DNA of 49,373 nt from Burkholderiales bacterium (GCA_003241965.1 QBMB01000025.1:1-49373), one strand, 5' to 3'. Counted from the first letter of the stretch, positions 42,263 to 49,373 are shown. Notes: generated from the sequence alone by a model not told the origin. Program-made: numbers and translations.

Positions 42263-43042
42263 TCAGCCCACCAGTTCCGCTTCGTGCTCTTTGACTGAGC
42301 GAAACGCCTGGTGCACGCGGAAGCCCTGCATGAAGGCAATCCACTGGGCCGCTTTCTCATGGTTGTCGAACGCGGCGACGGACTTGTCTTCGCGCATGAC
42401 GACCACCGGGTACGGCACGTCGCCCTCCTTCACCTCAATGGCGAACTGGGGCAGCACGTAGTTCTTCGCGCGGTAGACCTCCTCGGCGCGCCGCACATCG
42501 ATGATGCGCAGCACGTTGACCGTGTTGATCGAGCCGCCGCAGTTGCTGCTGGTGATGTCTCGCACCTCATCGAGCAAAGGCTCCAGGATCAACGGGACGC
42601 GCATCGGGCCCATCGAGCGCCCAATGAATCCGGTCGTTTCGAACTCTTCAGCCCAGTCCCGGCCAGTCTGCGGATCACCGTAGAACAGCCGCAGGATGGT
42701 GCCCTGCTCACGGTTGTCGCTGTAGCTGCAGCGCGCGGCTTCCAGGATTGCCGCCACCTTCTTCGGCGTGCCCGCGCGGTACCAGGTCTTCTTGGACGCT
42801 GGGTGCGTGGCAAACGCCGCGTGGAGCAGCTTGTTGAGCGTGTAGCACTCACGCTGGCCGAGCATGTCGGGCGTGGGCCCAGCCATGTTCATCACCTGCG
42901 CGAGCTGCTGCGTCTCCTGAAAACAATTGTCAAAGCCGAAGCAACTGACGCCGTAACCGTTGTCGATCACGTACAGGCGCTGTTCTTCGTTCAGGGCGAG
43001 TCCATTGACGAACTCGAGGGGGTATTTCTGCTTGGTACTCAC
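42263..43042 (-). CDS. hypothetical protein, 259 residues
   Basis: Soluble, unrecognised; contains CFGFDNCFQE and a central YGDPQTGRDWAEEFE region. GTG at 43042 (MSTKQKYPLEF) is chosen because GGAGAGA lies five bases upstream; an ATG at 43054 would overlap that site. Under leader copy E. Confidence 0.7.
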   Translation of the reverse strand: MSTKQKYPLEFVNGLALNEEQRLYVIDNGYGVSCFGFDNCFQETQQLAQVMNMAGPTPDMLGQRECYTLNKLLHAAFATHPASKKTWYRAGTPKKVAAILEAARCSYSDNREQGTILRLFYGDPQTGRDWAEEFETTGFIGRSMGPMRVPLILEPLLDEVRDITSSNCGGSINTVNVLRIIDVRRAEEVYRAKNYVLPQFAIEVKEGDVPYPVVVMREDKSVAAFDNHEKAAQWIAFMQGFRVHQAFRSVKEHEAELVG

Positions 43043-43063
43043 TGCTCTCTCCATGGGAGTGTG

Positions 43064-43112
43064 GGAATACCAAGCACCCAACCGGGAACTGGGTGTTCCC
43101 GTGGGGGTTTGA
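43064..43112 (-). promoter_or_regulatory. recurrent leader RNA, copy E
   Basis: Perfect stem CGGGAAC/GTTCCCG with loop ACCCA (43083-43101), then TGGGT (43077-43081) complementary to the loop. The 5' arm and loop GGGAACACC can also pair with GGTATTCCC, one mismatch. Confidence 0.65.
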
Positions 43113-43186
43113 AAGGTCGGCACAGGGCCGACGAGATGGTCATGCGACCAAGACAAGTGCAAATCTAACTTCTGAACGCGGAGCCC

Positions 43187-43203
43187 GCAACCGATGGAGA
43201 CCA
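43187..43203 (-). promoter_or_regulatory. conserved upstream box, copy E
   Basis: Minus-strand TGGTCTCCATCGGTTGC, three mismatches to consensus, about 145 nt before the GTG at 43042. It overlaps the end region of the next gene upstream. Confidence 0.5.
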
Positions 43204-43204
43204 G

Positions 43205-43657
43205 TCAAGGCGCGGGGGCGATGGTGGACGCGCCATGGCCTGACCCCAGTGGGGTGGCTTGTCGGGTGGCGTAGTTGGCTGCTCGCCTGGCTGCAGGGTT
43301 TCCGTCCATGGCGGCCAGCTGGCTCAAGCGGGTGAGGTTGTCACGCGCGGACCCTGAAGCTTGGGCGGCGCGGCGTTGTTCAAACGAACGCACCTCGGCT
43401 TGCACCACCCCTTGGAACGCCTGTCTGCCATTGGCGGTGGCCAGCTGAGCCGTGCACGCCGGCGTGAGCACCAGCACAAGGTCGCCCCCGGCCAGCCTCG
43501 TGCAACCCTCCGTGAAGCTGCTCGATGCTGGTTTGCTCGCACTGGGCTCGGTCGCATGCGCCGCGCCGGCGACCATCGACGCAACGAGGCTGAGCACGGT
43601 TCGTGCCCTTGCTCTAGATCTGGCGACCGGAGGGGTGGTTGTGCGAGGGGGCTTCAT
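43205..43657 (-). CDS. small exported hypothetical protein
   Basis: About 150 residues with a signal peptide (basic RSRARAR, hydrophobic TVLSLVASMVAGAAHA, cut before TEPSAS). The mature part has two cysteines (EGCTRLAGGDLVLVLTPACTAQL) that could form a disulfide. No family. ATG at 43657 chosen for the signal peptide; 43696 is possible. Confidence 0.6.
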   Translation of the reverse strand: MKPPRTTTPPVARSRARARTVLSLVASMVAGAAHATEPSASKPASSSFTEGCTRLAGGDLVLVLTPACTAQLATANGRQAFQGVVQAEVRSFEQRRAAQASGSARDNLTRLSQLAAMDGNPAARRAANYATRQATPLGSGHGASTIAPAP

Positions 43658-43660
43658 TGT

Positions 43661-43700
43661 CCGATGGGGATCGTCCAGCCCGATTCTGGGTTCCATCGGG
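43661..43700 (-). promoter_or_regulatory. mutually exclusive hairpins before the exported-protein gene
   Basis: Minus-strand CCCGATGG (43693-43700) can pair with ATCGGG (43679-43684) or with CCATCGG (43661-43667), the latter touching the start codon. Confidence 0.35.
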
Positions 43701-43757
43701 TGCGCCAGCGGGTGGGTCAACGGCGGGTTCAGCCCCCGTTGTAAGCACCCAAACGAC

Positions 43758-43785
43758 AAAACCCCATGCCGTTGAAGGCATGGGG
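43758..43785 (-). terminator. intrinsic terminator after the gene at 43886
   Basis: Perfect stem CCCCATGCC/GGCATGGGG with loop TTCAAC, followed on the minus strand by TTTTG. Confidence 0.85.
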
Positions 43786-43885
43786 CGGTCGATGTGTGAA
43801 AACCCTCACGGGGCTGCTGCCACCCTCACCCACGAGGGATGAGCGTCGCAGCGGCCGCGTGGGCGTTGCAGACCGAGCTTGGGGC

Positions 43886-45163
43886 TCAGGCCTCTTCGGT
43901 CTGCAGGGAGACCTCGCACTGGGCCAACTGCCCGTCGCTGAATCCCACCACGATCTCGTAGCCCGCCGCGGTGAGCTTGGCGCGCACGACGTGGGGCACG
44001 AAGGCGCGTGGGTTGAGCTTGTCCAGCTCGAACGCGTCTGCGGGCAGTTCCGTCAGGGCGCTCGCGGTCAGTGCGAGCACTGCCGGGTGTTCCAGGCTGA
44101 GAGAGCCAAACAGCGGAGCGGTCCACTGGTTGCCATCCTTGCCACCGCTGTCGAAACGAGCGGTGCGTTGTGCGCCCTGCATGAAGAACAGGGAATCGAA
44201 GTAGGCTGTGGAGCCGTCCTCGCCGTAGCCCATGGCCGAGGGCGAGCGGTTCGTGCCGTGGAACTGCGCCATGTTGGCCAGCTCTTGCTGGAACTGCTCG
44301 GCGTTGTCGCAGATCACGTGGCTCACGTCCTGTTCGGCGTAGGTCAGTGTTTCGCGCAGCACCGGGTTCAGCCAGCAGCCGTAGTACCAGGCATCGCTGC
44401 TCGTGGGGTAGCGGCGCCAGCCAGTGTGTTGCCGAAGGATCGGACTGACCGAGCCGGTGTTGCCGTTCTGGATGAAGCTGCGCCGGATGACCGCGCCGGA
44501 GGAGGTGCGTTCGTCTGGTGCGAAGTTTTCATGGGCGCGCAGCAGGCGGATGGTGTTGCGCACGCGCTCGACCTGGACGTGGTTGAAGGCTTGCTTCTTG
44601 CCACTCCACCAGTACAGGTCACCGATGGCTTGGGAGATGGCCTTGCCGACTTCGGTGACGTTCAGCTTCGAGATGTGCTGCGGCTTGCTGTCGCGCACGA
44701 TCGAATCAGCGTAGTAGCCCGCCAGGGAGCGCGCAACGCCGTCGGTGTTGACCTCGAACGTGTCGCAGAAGATGTGCCCGTGAGGCACCTCATGCAGCAC
44801 GGCGATGACTTCGTCGCGGCCCATGAGCATGTAGCCCGTGGCCGCAGCGAGCAGCATGCGCTGGTGCAGCTGCAGTTCGTCCAGTGGCACAAAGTGCCTG
44901 ACCTCCTGGAAGTACAGGGGCAGCTGGATCAGGCGCTTGACCATCGAGCCGACCTTGCCGGCGTGGTCTGGGTTGCGGAACTGGATCAGCGTGGCCTGTT
45001 CGATGCCGTCGATGCCACCGAAGTCGCGCTCGAAGGCGAACAGGCCGTTGATGTGCTCCAGGAGCTGGCGCGTGTGCGCCGGATCGAACTTGGGATGCTC
45101 GTGCGCCTGGATCATCATCGAGTGGGACTCGACGTAGATGGGCACGTTGTGGATGGGGTTCAT
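43886..45163 (-). CDS. hypothetical protein, 425 residues
   Basis: Large soluble protein, not recognised. Features include HNVPIYVESHSMMIQAHEH near the start, HQRMLLAAATGYMLMGRDEVIAVLHEVPHGHIFCDTFEV (a His-rich stretch) and WWSGKKQAFNHVQVERVRNTIRLL. No classical catalytic motif is evident. ATG at 45163 with AGGA upstream. Single-gene unit with leader copy D and its own terminator. Confidence 0.75.
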   Translation of the reverse strand: MNPIHNVPIYVESHSMMIQAHEHPKFDPAHTRQLLEHINGLFAFERDFGGIDGIEQATLIQFRNPDHAGKVGSMVKRLIQLPLYFQEVRHFVPLDELQLHQRMLLAAATGYMLMGRDEVIAVLHEVPHGHIFCDTFEVNTDGVARSLAGYYADSIVRDSKPQHISKLNVTEVGKAISQAIGDLYWWSGKKQAFNHVQVERVRNTIRLLRAHENFAPDERTSSGAVIRRSFIQNGNTGSVSPILRQHTGWRRYPTSSDAWYYGCWLNPVLRETLTYAEQDVSHVICDNAEQFQQELANMAQFHGTNRSPSAMGYGEDGSTAYFDSLFFMQGAQRTARFDSGGKDGNQWTAPLFGSLSLEHPAVLALTASALTELPADAFELDKLNPRAFVPHVVRAKLTAAGYEIVVGFSDGQLAQCEVSLQTEEA

Positions 45164-45234
45164 GGTTTGTCCTGTGAGGGATGAACCGGAAAACCCATCG
45201 CCCAAACCGGGAGTGGGTCCCGGTGGGGTTGATG
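45164..45234 (-). promoter_or_regulatory. recurrent leader RNA, copy D
   Basis: CATCAACCCC, perfect stem ACCGGGA/TCCCGGT with loop CCCAC (about 45206-45224), flanked by CCC/GGG, then TGGG (45194-45197) complementary to the loop. GGTTT there can also pair with AAACC (45164-45168) just before the start, with TCC/GGA extending it. Confidence 0.7.
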
Positions 45235-45265
45235 TAGGCGTGCACAGCGAAAGCGGCACGCAGAC

Positions 45266-45292
45266 TCGCAAAAGCGAATTCAGGGTGGATTG
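45266..45292 (-). promoter_or_regulatory. accessory hairpin of leader copy D
   Basis: Minus-strand TCGC-TTTT-GCGA. The stem differs from TCGT/ACGA of copies A and C by a compensating pair. Confidence 0.4.
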
Positions 45293-45313
45293 TCTGGGGG
45301 CTCAGGCGACCCC

Positions 45314-45330
45314 GCAAGCGATGGCGACCA
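45314..45330 (-). promoter_or_regulatory. conserved upstream box, copy D
   Basis: Minus-strand TGGTCGCCATCGCTTGC, identical to copy A, 151 nt before the start at 45163. Confidence 0.6.
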
Positions 45331-45374
45331 CCCGGGCTCGTGCGCAATGCGCCCGCTGGCCACCCAGCGCGGGT

Positions 45375-46391
45375 TCACCGCACCGAAATGGCTGTCGGTT
45401 CGGCCAGAGCCTGCACGCCGCGGCTCACGCCGTCCTGCACCGCGCCCAGCAGCGGTGCGATCAGGCCCTTGTTCTCGAAGGGGCCAAAGTTGACCATCTC
45501 CAGCTCGGGAGTCGCTGCAGCAACGCTCTCCAACGTGCCGTTGGCGTCGACCAGCCCCAGCTTGAGTGCCTGGGCACCGTTCCACACCTCACCGCTGGTG
45601 TAGGTGCTGATGTCCTGGGTGAGCTTGCCGGCGCGCCGCTCGGCCACGAGGTCGGCGAACAGAGCGCCCAGCGTGTTCACCAGATCCTGCGCCTTCTTCG
45701 CGCCCTTCTCGGTGCCGGGCTCAAAGGGGTTGAGCAAGGCCTTGAGCTCGCCCGAGGTGTAGGACTTGGCCTTCACGTCCAGGCGGGCCAGCAGGCCGTC
45801 GAGCTGCCACGACTGGATGACGGCGCCGATGCTGCCCACCAGCGAATACTGGCCGCTCACGATCTCGTCTGCCGAGAGGGCCACCATGTAGCCAGCGGAG
45901 GCACCGAGGTTGCCGATGACGGCCACGATGGGCTTGTTGTGCTTCTCCCGCGCGAAGTTCACGGTCTGGGCTATGCGCTCCGCTTCCACCGGTGCGCCCC
46001 CGGGGGACTCGATGTAGAGCACGATCTTTTTGACGTTCTCATCCTTGGCCGCCGCCATGATGGCCGCGCTCACGCGCCCGCCCGAGGTGAGCTTGCTGTC
46101 GGGCATGATCGCGCCGCGCACCTGGATCACGGCCAGTGTGGGGCCGTCCGTGGCTCCGCCACCGCCCGAGCTCACCAGCGTGCGAAAGAAGGTGTAGTAG
46201 CCCGCCAGACTGGCCGCCACGAGCAGGCCGATGGCGATCCGCTTGAACCAGGTGTCTCGGCGCTGCTGTTTCTCACGTCGACGGTTGTCCTCCAACATCA
46301 TCGTGAGCATCTTCTGCAGGATGCCGGTCTGCTCTGTGGCGCTGGCCTGTGGGCCGTGCGCGGCGGTGTTGTCGATGCTGGTCATGGTCAT
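45375..46391 (-). CDS. sppA: S49-family signal-peptide-peptidase-like protease (SppA)
   Basis: 338 residues: cytoplasmic N terminus, one membrane anchor (FKRIAIGLLVAASLAGYYTFF, about 49-69) and a periplasmic S49 protease domain with LYIESPGGAPVEAERIAQ, GNLGASAGYMVALSADEIV (catalytic Ser) and SLVGSIGAV. The catalytic Lys is probably in SYTSGELKALLNPF. This is the short SppA form that cuts remnant signal peptides as an oligomer. Its ATG overlaps the ASCH gene's stop (ATGA). A plasmid or island copy of SppA is unusual; similar S49 genes sit next to conjugation or partition genes. Confidence 0.85.
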   Translation of the reverse strand: MTMTSIDNTAAHGPQASATEQTGILQKMLTMMLEDNRRREKQQRRDTWFKRIAIGLLVAASLAGYYTFFRTLVSSGGGGATDGPTLAVIQVRGAIMPDSKLTSGGRVSAAIMAAAKDENVKKIVLYIESPGGAPVEAERIAQTVNFAREKHNKPIVAVIGNLGASAGYMVALSADEIVSGQYSLVGSIGAVIQSWQLDGLLARLDVKAKSYTSGELKALLNPFEPGTEKGAKKAQDLVNTLGALFADLVAERRAGKLTQDISTYTSGEVWNGAQALKLGLVDANGTLESVAAATPELEMVNFGPFENKGLIAPLLGAVQDGVSRGVQALAEPTAISVR

Positions 46392-46714
46392 GCTGGAAGT
46401 GATTGATCAATCTGGGTGGCTTCAGGCACCACGTGGAGGTCGGGTGCGACCTGAATGGCGTACACCTCCACCGGTGCTGGCCCGAAAAGCTGGTGTTGGA
46501 TCGTGGTGAGCCGCACCCCCCGCCAAGGCAGCACGAGGCGCCGCTCGTGGTCATCGCGCGCGGGGTAGCCCAACATCAGCACCACGCGGTCGAACGTCTT
46601 GCCCTCGATCCGCTGGCGCCAGTAGCGGGTGCGCCGGCGAAACTCTTCGACCTTCGTGCCCGCCTTGATGGCGTTGAAAAACTCAGCCCTCAGGGGCAGG
46701 ATGAGATCGGCCAT
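46388..46714 (-). CDS. ASCH-domain protein
   Basis: 108 residues. LPLRAEFFNAIKAGTKVEEFR, RYWRQRIEGKTFDRVVLMLGYP and EVYAIQV form the beta-barrel ASCH fold, related to PUA domains and thought to bind RNA or act on modified nucleosides. ATG at 46714. It overlaps the downstream sppA by 4 bp and is the fourth gene of the parB operon. Confidence 0.75.
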   Translation of the reverse strand: MADLILPLRAEFFNAIKAGTKVEEFRRRTRYWRQRIEGKTFDRVVLMLGYPARDDHERRLVLPWRGVRLTTIQHQLFGPAPVEVYAIQVAPDLHVVPEATQIDQSLPA

Positions 46715-46731
46715 GGTCGCGATGCCCGTTG

Positions 46732-47724
46732 TCACGCAGCTGCGGTGGTCCGCTTGGGCGCAACGAAGGCCAGCGCGATGGCGAGAACCGCGCACACCGC
46801 GCCCAGCACGTAGATGGGCAGGAAGGCACCGGCAAGCCCCAGCACTGCCAGAACGGCCCGGATGCTGACCCCCACGCCCAGGCGCTGGAGCAACTGCCAC
46901 CCGAGGTACAGCGAGAGATACAGCGTCCACAGAGCAGCCGCGATGAACGCGGTCGGCTCCACCAGTGTGTTCACCGACTCGGTTGAAATTTCTTGTGCGT
47001 ATGACAGGGAGCCGAACGGGCTCTGACCAAGCACGCCCATGGGGCCTTCGGTGGGGCCTTTGGGAGCCGCTTTGGGCTGGGTGTCGGTGATCGTGAGGCG
47101 CTTCATCGGCTTGGCCACGTGCTCGCTGGCCTGCAGCGTGCGGATGTCGAGGTCTTCCTTCACCAGTTTGGACGAGAGGCCGAAGTACTTGCTCTCATCC
47201 CGAGAGGCGACCCACACGCGCTCACCATCGGTGTGACGCTTGCCCAGGTAGAGGCCGCCGTACACCTGATCGCCCACGAACGCGCCGGTTTTGTCGATGA
47301 ACCGAAAGCCGTCCAAGGTGAGGACGGCGGCGTAGCCGTTGAGGAAGGTGGCCATGCCCTGGCCGTAGCCCATGGTGCCTTTGCAGGGGTGAGAAAAGAT
47401 GAAGGTTGGCTCAATCACCACCTTGCCGCCGGCGTCCTTGAAGCCGATGCGGGGCTTTGCGCTGTAGGTCGGTCGCGTCCCATTTCCCCACGGGATGTCT
47501 TCGAAGGCCGGGCGGTCCAGGAAGGCAACCAGCCCTTCGCTGGGGCGCGGTTTCATGACCAGGGCGCGGGCGGATGCCAATTCCGAGTCCGTCAGAGGCT
47601 GGAATGCTGTTGAGCCTTTGCAGTCCACCTCGCGGTCATCGGCTGCGAAAGCGCCGTGGCCACCGAGGAACAAGGCAAGGGTAAAAGCGACGGCGCGCCA
47701 CGGTTTGCTGGTCAGGGATTTCAT
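46732..47724 (-). CDS. exported membrane-anchored protein of unknown function
   Basis: 330 residues: signal peptide (AVAFTLALFLGGHGAFA), a periplasmic domain with WG-repeat-like strands (GKVVIEPTFIFSHPCKG, GFRFIDKTGAFV), then two or three membrane helices near the C terminus (AFIAAALWTLYLSLYLGW, AVLAVLGLAGAFLPIYVLGAVCAVLAIALAFV). No named family. Lies between a small gene and the ASCH gene, all within the parB operon. Confidence 0.7.
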   Translation of the reverse strand: MKSLTSKPWRAVAFTLALFLGGHGAFAADDREVDCKGSTAFQPLTDSELASARALVMKPRPSEGLVAFLDRPAFEDIPWGNGTRPTYSAKPRIGFKDAGGKVVIEPTFIFSHPCKGTMGYGQGMATFLNGYAAVLTLDGFRFIDKTGAFVGDQVYGGLYLGKRHTDGERVWVASRDESKYFGLSSKLVKEDLDIRTLQASEHVAKPMKRLTITDTQPKAAPKGPTEGPMGVLGQSPFGSLSYAQEISTESVNTLVEPTAFIAAALWTLYLSLYLGWQLLQRLGVGVSIRAVLAVLGLAGAFLPIYVLGAVCAVLAIALAFVAPKRTTAAA

Positions 47725-47766
47725 GGTGATGGGAGTCGAGGCTGGGTGGTCGGCGGGTCGGCAGGA

Positions 47767-48084
47767 TCACAAGGCACCGGTCATCGCTGGCGTGACGCGG
47801 GGGAGTTTGAAAAGCGGCTCATGGGTGAAGGCGGCATCCTGGTCGGCGTCATAGCTCAACGCCACGTCGCCGCTGGAGCGGTGGGTGCGTATGTAGGCCG
47901 CAGGCTTGGCACGCAGCAGCGCCTCGTGAGTGGCGATCGCCGCGCTGAGCGCGGTGACTGCCTCAGACCCGCACAGGACGGCCGCCGCGTCGAGCAGCTT
48001 GGCTTTGTCGGCCATGCTCAACGTGGTGCGGCCGATCGGCTGCGGCGCGGGTGGTCGAAACGGCATCGCAACTGAGATGGCCAT
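47767..48084 (-). CDS. hypothetical protein, 105 residues
   Basis: Small soluble protein (MAISVAMPFRPPAPQPIGRTTLS..., helical middle AVLCGSEAVTALSAAIATHEALL). No family. Begins 3 bp after the parB stop; likely coupled. Confidence 0.6.
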   Translation of the reverse strand: MAISVAMPFRPPAPQPIGRTTLSMADKAKLLDAAAVLCGSEAVTALSAAIATHEALLRAKPAAYIRTHRSSGDVALSYDADQDAAFTHEPLFKLPRVTPAMTGAL

Positions 48085-48087
48085 GGC

Positions 48088-49164
48088 TCAAGCAGCCTCT
48101 TCGAACGGCTCGCGGGTGAACGAGCCCTCGCCTGCCGTCCCGGTGGTTTTCGCCTCGCCGGCGTCAGCTTGGGCAGACTGGGACGTGCCGTCGCCCTCCC
48201 CGCCTTCAGCGGTGACACCCTTCTCGCTGGCCAGCTTCTCGGCCCGTTTGATGGCTCGCTGGCGCTTGCCCTCAATCTGCCCGAGCAGCTCGTTGAGCTT
48301 GTCCTGCAGGGGCTTGCCCAGCTGGGCGAAGCCGGGGTCGCTGCGCAGTTCCTGCACCACGGAATACAGCTTGGGGCCTTCCTTGGCGATCACTTTCTCG
48401 CTGGGGTCCACCAGATAGCGAGTGGTCACACGGCTCTTGCCAGCCGCCTTGGCCATCTGCAGCCCCTCCTCGATCTTCACGATCACCTTGTCGCCGTGCG
48501 TGGCCATGGCCTTCAGGGCGGCTGTCGCAGAAATCTGGTCGCTGGCCACCAGCTCGCGCACCTTGGCGGGCGCACCGATGAGGGTCAGCAGATCGCGGAC
48601 GTAGTTCTCGGTGAAGCCCAGGCGCTTGGCGATGCGGGTCTCGTCCCAGCCAAAACCCACCAGCCGTTTGCACACGGCGGCTTTCTCCAGCGACTCCAGC
48701 GGCTTGCCGGCGTTGCTGCGCACCAGCCCCACGGTGATGTCTTCCAGATCGTGCGCTTTGGTGCTGACCACCACGGGCAGCAGATCGATTTCCAGTCCCT
48801 CGGAGACGGCCAGGTCGACGCCCGCCAAGCGGCAATGGCCATCGTTGAGGTAGATGACGCTGTCCTCGCCTTCGCGCGCCACGTAGCCCGCGAGCGGGTG
48901 CTCGGGCTTGAAGCCTTCGCTGGTGATGCTGTCGGCCAGAGCGCGGATGTGGGCGTGGTACGCCGCGTTCTCGATCCTGACGTTGAAACCGGGGATGACG
49001 CGGATCTGCGAACGAGGCACGAACCACAGGTCGCGTTTGGCGGCGCCAGCGGCCTTCATGGCGCCTTTGATGGAGCCAGCCACCAACGTGATGTCGGGAC
49101 TGGTGGCCAGCGCCTGGGCTTGGGCGAGTTGGTCGGCGTCGGCGTGAATGGCGGTGTCTTGCAT
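48088..49164 (-). CDS. parB: ParB/RepB-like DNA-binding protein
   Basis: 358 residues. The N-terminal nuclease/CTPase-type ParB fold has SQIRVIPGFNVRI and VIYLNDGHCRLAGVDLA (at the place of GERRxxA). A helix-turn-helix (WDETRIAKRLGFTENYVRDLLTLIG) follows, and the C terminus is charged and disordered. No ParA gene is within the window. It may be a partition protein or a ParB-like regulator as found on plasmids and ICEs. It heads an operon of five genes ending with sppA. Confidence 0.85.
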   Translation of the reverse strand: MQDTAIHADADQLAQAQALATSPDITLVAGSIKGAMKAAGAAKRDLWFVPRSQIRVIPGFNVRIENAAYHAHIRALADSITSEGFKPEHPLAGYVAREGEDSVIYLNDGHCRLAGVDLAVSEGLEIDLLPVVVSTKAHDLEDITVGLVRSNAGKPLESLEKAAVCKRLVGFGWDETRIAKRLGFTENYVRDLLTLIGAPAKVRELVASDQISATAALKAMATHGDKVIVKIEEGLQMAKAAGKSRVTTRYLVDPSEKVIAKEGPKLYSVVQELRSDPGFAQLGKPLQDKLNELLGQIEGKRQRAIKRAEKLASEKGVTAEGGEGDGTSQSAQADAGEAKTTGTAGEGSFTREPFEEAA

Positions 49165-49373
49165 GGGGGTCTCTCCAGTGGGTTGAGCGTGGGCTTGAGG
49201 GTGGCGCTGACCCGGTGTCGGATCGGCGGCTCCAATTCATCCTGCCAGTGGGTCTTCGGATTTCAAGGGGGCGAAGCAGTCATTTCTCCACCGCACGCAG
49301 AGCCTGCTTTCATGTGTCGTAACTGCATCTGAGCCGCCTGGCACCCAGCCCCACGGCTGCTACCCCCAGATGG
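49165..49373. other. upstream region of the parB operon
   Basis: No gene. GGAGAG lies at the ribosome-binding position. Neither the conserved box nor a clear leader hairpin is seen within the 209 bp available; a promoter must lie here or beyond the edge. Confidence 0.4.

Noticed and set aside
8766-45234. Leader peptides: translating the leaders gives similar strings such as INPTGTHSRFGRW, INPSGSHIPNGRC and HPSGPHAPVGRP.
   Set aside because: The frame has no common start or stop: it runs into the gene in frame in some copies, stops before it in others and passes through in a third frame elsewhere. The similarity is better explained by the conserved RNA hairpin. A peptide role is not fully excluded, since N-P-S/T-G codons vary at third positions.
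8936-45330. The repeated GCAAGCGATG box as CRISPR repeats or IS ends.
   Set aside because: Copies are single, kilobases apart, always upstream of genes in one direction, and have no spacers or flanking transposase.
43766-46406. Long plus-strand ORFs (43766-45184, 45138-46406) and 48169-49332.
   Set aside because: Mirror frames of the 425-residue gene, sppA and parB; no domain and poor starts.
1-49373. tRNA, rRNA or replication origin.
   Set aside because: No cloverleaf, rRNA-like sequence or iteron array was seen on reading both strands; a covariance search was not possible.

Overview
The window is high-GC DNA, most likely from a beta-proteobacterium of the Burkholderiales (Comamonadaceae-like protein style; this is inference). 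It looks like the accessory part of a large plasmid or integrative element. It holds orphan DNA methyltransferases, DndC-like and DpdA-like base/backbone-modification proteins, a ParB-led operon, many short hypothetical genes and two insertion sequences. No rRNA, tRNA, integrase, relaxase or type IV secretion gene was recognised, so plasmid and integrated element cannot be told apart.

Layout. (1) 0.4-7 kb: a probable defence module made of an N6-adenine methyltransferase (1175-4312) coupled by ATGA overlap to a small PD-(D/E)XK-like protein (453-1178). They are transcribed divergently from a WYL-domain regulator of the BrxR/CapW type (4335-5234). A zinc-ribbon/DDE transposase-like protein (5231-6907) is convergent with the regulator. 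(2) 7-8.7 kb: orphan DndC-like PAPS-reductase protein. (3) 9.1-12.2 kb, plus strand: secreted nuclease, HExxH protein, two unknowns and an MmcB-like nuclease-fold protein. (4) 12.2-25.3 kb, mostly minus strand: unknowns, three membrane proteins, two DNA methyltransferases, a PD-(D/E)XK protein, an acyltransferase-3/SGNH enzyme, a DUF4238 protein and a GHKL ATPase. (5) 25.8-29.1 kb, plus strand: soluble PAS histidine kinase and a CoiA-like protein. (6) 29.1-36.9 kb: IS21-family and IS3-family elements, each splitting a hypothetical gene with recognisable target duplications, around a DUF2569/zinc-ribbon protein, a SRAP (YedK) protein and an XRE regulator. (7) 36.9-49.2 kb, minus strand: small unknown genes, an HPPY-type methylase relative, a DpdA-like transglycosylase relative, and the operon parB-unknown-membrane protein-ASCH-SppA.

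The most striking feature is a recurrent leader. At least seven minus-strand genes or operons (starts at 8742, 15735, 25251, 39575, 40812, 43042, 45163), and less clearly 37653, carry about 150-195 nt upstream a conserved box (consensus TGGTCCGCATCGCTTGC). Just before the start codon they carry a compact hairpin with a C/A-rich loop, consensus CCC-CGGGA-NCCAC-UCCCG-GGG. The 5' arm plus loop of this hairpin is complementary to a segment about 10 nt downstream (UGGU-type). In several copies that segment is also complementary to sequence at the ribosome-binding site or start codon. A related hairpin also lies between genes at 38581-38619. This has the form of a repeated three-segment RNA switch, or a protein-bound RNA element, that ties unrelated cargo genes into one regulon. 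It is the best candidate in the window for an undescribed system.
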